A DNA stretch of 64,000 nucleotides from SMWD01 sp964629475 (lineage in GTDB: Bacteria; Pseudomonadota; Gammaproteobacteria; Steroidobacterales; GCA-2729495). Position 1 is the first letter of the stretch. Every line of letters starts with the position of its first letter. Shown one piece after another: positions 62,646 to 64,000 of the stretch. Position numbers and translations under genes: made by a program. The DNA lies in contig CAZVQW010000009.1 of NCBI GenBank assembly GCA_964629475.1, positions 1-64,000 of the forward strand, written 5' to 3'. A model generated the notes under the pieces. The model saw only the letters and a program-made list of their open reading frames with translations. It was not told where the DNA came from and did not search any database.

Positions 62646-64000
62646 CTAACCGCTGAGTTCGAGCAACAACCGATTCAAGCGCGTCGCATAGGCCCCGGGA
62701 TCGGTCAGCTGTTGCCCCTCGGACAACCGCGCCTGATCGAGCAATACAGCCGCCAGGTCGCCGAAGCGCTGCTCATCCTGTTCTGCGTCGAGCCGATTGA
62801 TTAACGGGTGATCGGCATTAATCTCAAAAACCGGCTTGCTGTCCGGAACGCTCTGACCGGATGCTTCGAGAATCTTGCGCATCTGTGCGCCCATATCATG
62901 CTCGCCGATCGCAAGACAGGCGGGCGAGTCGGTCAGGCGGTCGGTCAGGCGAACCTCTTCGACATCATCCTTGAGTTGCTCGTGCAAGCGTTCGAGAAAC
63001 GCCTTGTGCTCACCGTCGTCCTGCTCTTTCTTCTCTGCATCATCCCTGGCGCCGAGATCCAGTTCACCGCGGCGAATATCGCGTAGCTCTTTACCGTCAA
63101 ACTCGGTCAGATGGCCCATGACCCATTCGTCGATCGGATCCGACAGCAACAACACTTCGACGCCTTTCTTGCGGAATACTTCGAGGTGTGGACTTGCACT
63201 TGCCGACTTGTGACTATCTGCTGTCACATAATAGATCTTGTCCTGGTCTTCCTTCATGCGCGACACGTAATCAGCCAGCGACTGATCCTGTTTCTCGCTG
63301 TCCGTGTGCGTCGTTGCGAAACGCAGCAGGCCGGCAATCTTTTCGCGATTCGCAAAATCCTCTGCCGGGCCCTCCTTGATGACACGACCAAACTCATCCC
63401 AGAAACCCTGGTATTTGTCGGCGTCCCCGGACGCCAGCTTGCCCAGCATATCCAGCACTCGTTTGGTCAGCGCGCTCTTGATGGCGTCAACCGTCGCATC
63501 CTGTTGTAACAACTCACGCGACACATTCAAAGACAAATCATTCGAGTCGATAATGCCGCGAATAAAACGCAGGTAGAGCGGCAGGAACTGCTCTGCCTCA
63601 TCCATGATGAACACACGCTGGACGTAGAGCTTCAACCCACGCGGTGACTCCCGGTTCCACAAATCGAACGGCGGTTTGGTCGGCAGGTAGAGAAGGCTCG
63701 TATATTCGCGTTTGCCTTCAACACGATTATGACTCCAGAGCAGCGGCTCATGAAAATCATGCGCGATGTGCTTATAGAACTCGTGATACTCGTCATCTTC
63801 GATGTCGCCACGCGGCCGCGTCCATAGCGCCTTGGCCGTGTTGACCATTTCATACTCCGGGGCCTCCTCCGGCTCGGGGGCGCCTTCGGCCTCATCATCC
63901 GCCTTCTCTTCAACGGGTACCGCTGCGGCCTTCATCTCGACCGGAAATGCAATATGGTCGGAATACTTGCTGACGAGGTTGCGCAGACGATAGTCGTCGG
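62646..64000 (-). CDS. htpG: Chaperone protein HtpG (Hsp90), N-terminal part beyond window
   Basis: About 450 residues of the middle and C-terminal domains are present: ALWTRPRGDIEDDEYHEFYKHIAHDF, LKLYVQRVFIMDEAEQFLPLYLRFIRGIIDSNDLSLNVSRELLQQ (in parts), and the dimerisation domain near the end. The ATPase domain lies beyond 64000. A short Glu/Ala/Pro-rich linker is inserted before the middle domain, as in other HtpG proteins. Confidence 0.96.
   Translation of the reverse strand, partial: DDYRLRNLVSKYSDHIAFPVEMKAAAVPVEEKADDEAEGAPEPEEAPEYEMVNTAKALWTRPRGDIEDDEYHEFYKHIAHDFHEPLLWSHNRVEGKREYTSLLYLPTKPPFDLWNRESPRGLKLYVQRVFIMDEAEQFLPLYLRFIRGIIDSNDLSLNVSRELLQQDATVDAIKSALTKRVLDMLGKLASGDADKYQGFWDEFGRVIKEGPAEDFANREKIAGLLRFATTHTDSEKQDQSLADYVSRMKEDQDKIYYVTADSHKSASASPHLEVFRKKGVEVLLLSDPIDEWVMGHLTEFDGKELRDIRRGELDLGARDDAEKKEQDDGEHKAFLERLHEQLKDDVEEVRLTDRLTDSPACLAIGEHDMGAQMRKILEASGQSVPDSKPVFEINADHPLINRLDAEQDEQRFGDLAAVLLDQARLSEGQQLTDPGAYATRLNRLLLELSG

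Noticed and set aside
1..64000. tRNA genes, CRISPR arrays, insertion sequences, integrases or prophage genes
   Set aside because: No T-loop signatures, spaced repeat arrays, transposase or integrase motifs were recognised; the island edges show no attachment sites that I can see.

Overview
The window looks like one chromosomal segment of a marine- or sediment-type gammaproteobacterium. Supporting this are a 16S rRNA operon next to tyrS, an ampD-ampE pair, and a twitching block (pilT/pilU-yggS-proC-yggT, pilGHIJ-chpA-chpC, gshB-tonB-yqgE-ruvX-pyrB) whose order closely follows the Pseudomonas chromosome. Other traits (a PyrK-type subunit beside pyrB, RAYT/REP-like palindromes) argue against Pseudomonas itself. 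The genus cannot be fixed from this sequence.

Layout. 0-10 kb: the 5' end of a 16S rRNA gene with its leader and promoter (minus strand), tyrS, a cell-wall M23 peptidase with anmK, an OPT transporter, and convergent ppk and ppx. 10-22 kb: an accessory nitrogen-oxide island. It holds norC-norB (cytochrome c type NO reductase) with a small membrane protein and a cytochrome c, a cytochrome b561, a putative lipoprotein, a 791-residue qNOR-like protein with the hallmark substitutions of NO dismutase (Nod), a PAS-LuxR regulator, two MORN/YwqK repeat proteins, ferredoxin FdxA and an ABM-fold protein. A 16-bp palindrome of the form TCnGTCAwATGACnGA occurs three times in this island: before the nor operon, before nod, and between fdxA and the ABM gene.

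22-37 kb: bactofilin, a coiled-coil protein, rppH, tyrA, a gamma-glutamyltransferase translationally coupled to an unusual propeller-amidohydrolase, and a dispersed vitamin B12 uptake/activation set (btuC, btuD, riboswitch-btuB, PduO-type adenosyltransferase, btuF). Just before btuD is a strong sigma-54 promoter that leads into a short, A-rich, terminator-ended transcript with no convincing ORF, which resembles the CrcZ/CrcY family of Hfq/Crc-decoy RNAs. Then follow ampD-ampE and rsmE.

37-59 kb: the Pil-Chp chemosensory system (chpC, chpA, pilJ, pilI, pilH, pilG on the minus strand), gshB, a TonB3-like protein, yqgE, ruvX, pyrB, pyrK, three tandem PilT/PilU-type ATPases, yggS, proC and yggT. 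58-64 kb: terB, an alpha/beta hydrolase, a YbhB-type PEBP, a Phd/VapC toxin-antitoxin pair with a repeat operator, msrB, a cation diffusion facilitator, and the C-terminal part of htpG running off the window.

A recurring theme is a family of long palindromes built on GGTGTCTGACACC / GGGGTCAGA / GGTGCCGGGTTT. They sit in intergenic spaces, and in one case encode the C-terminal tails of both flanking convergent genes. The most notable content is the nod gene, its private-looking regulator and operator set, and the sigma-54 RNA candidate. No tRNA, CRISPR array, insertion sequence or integrase was recognised.
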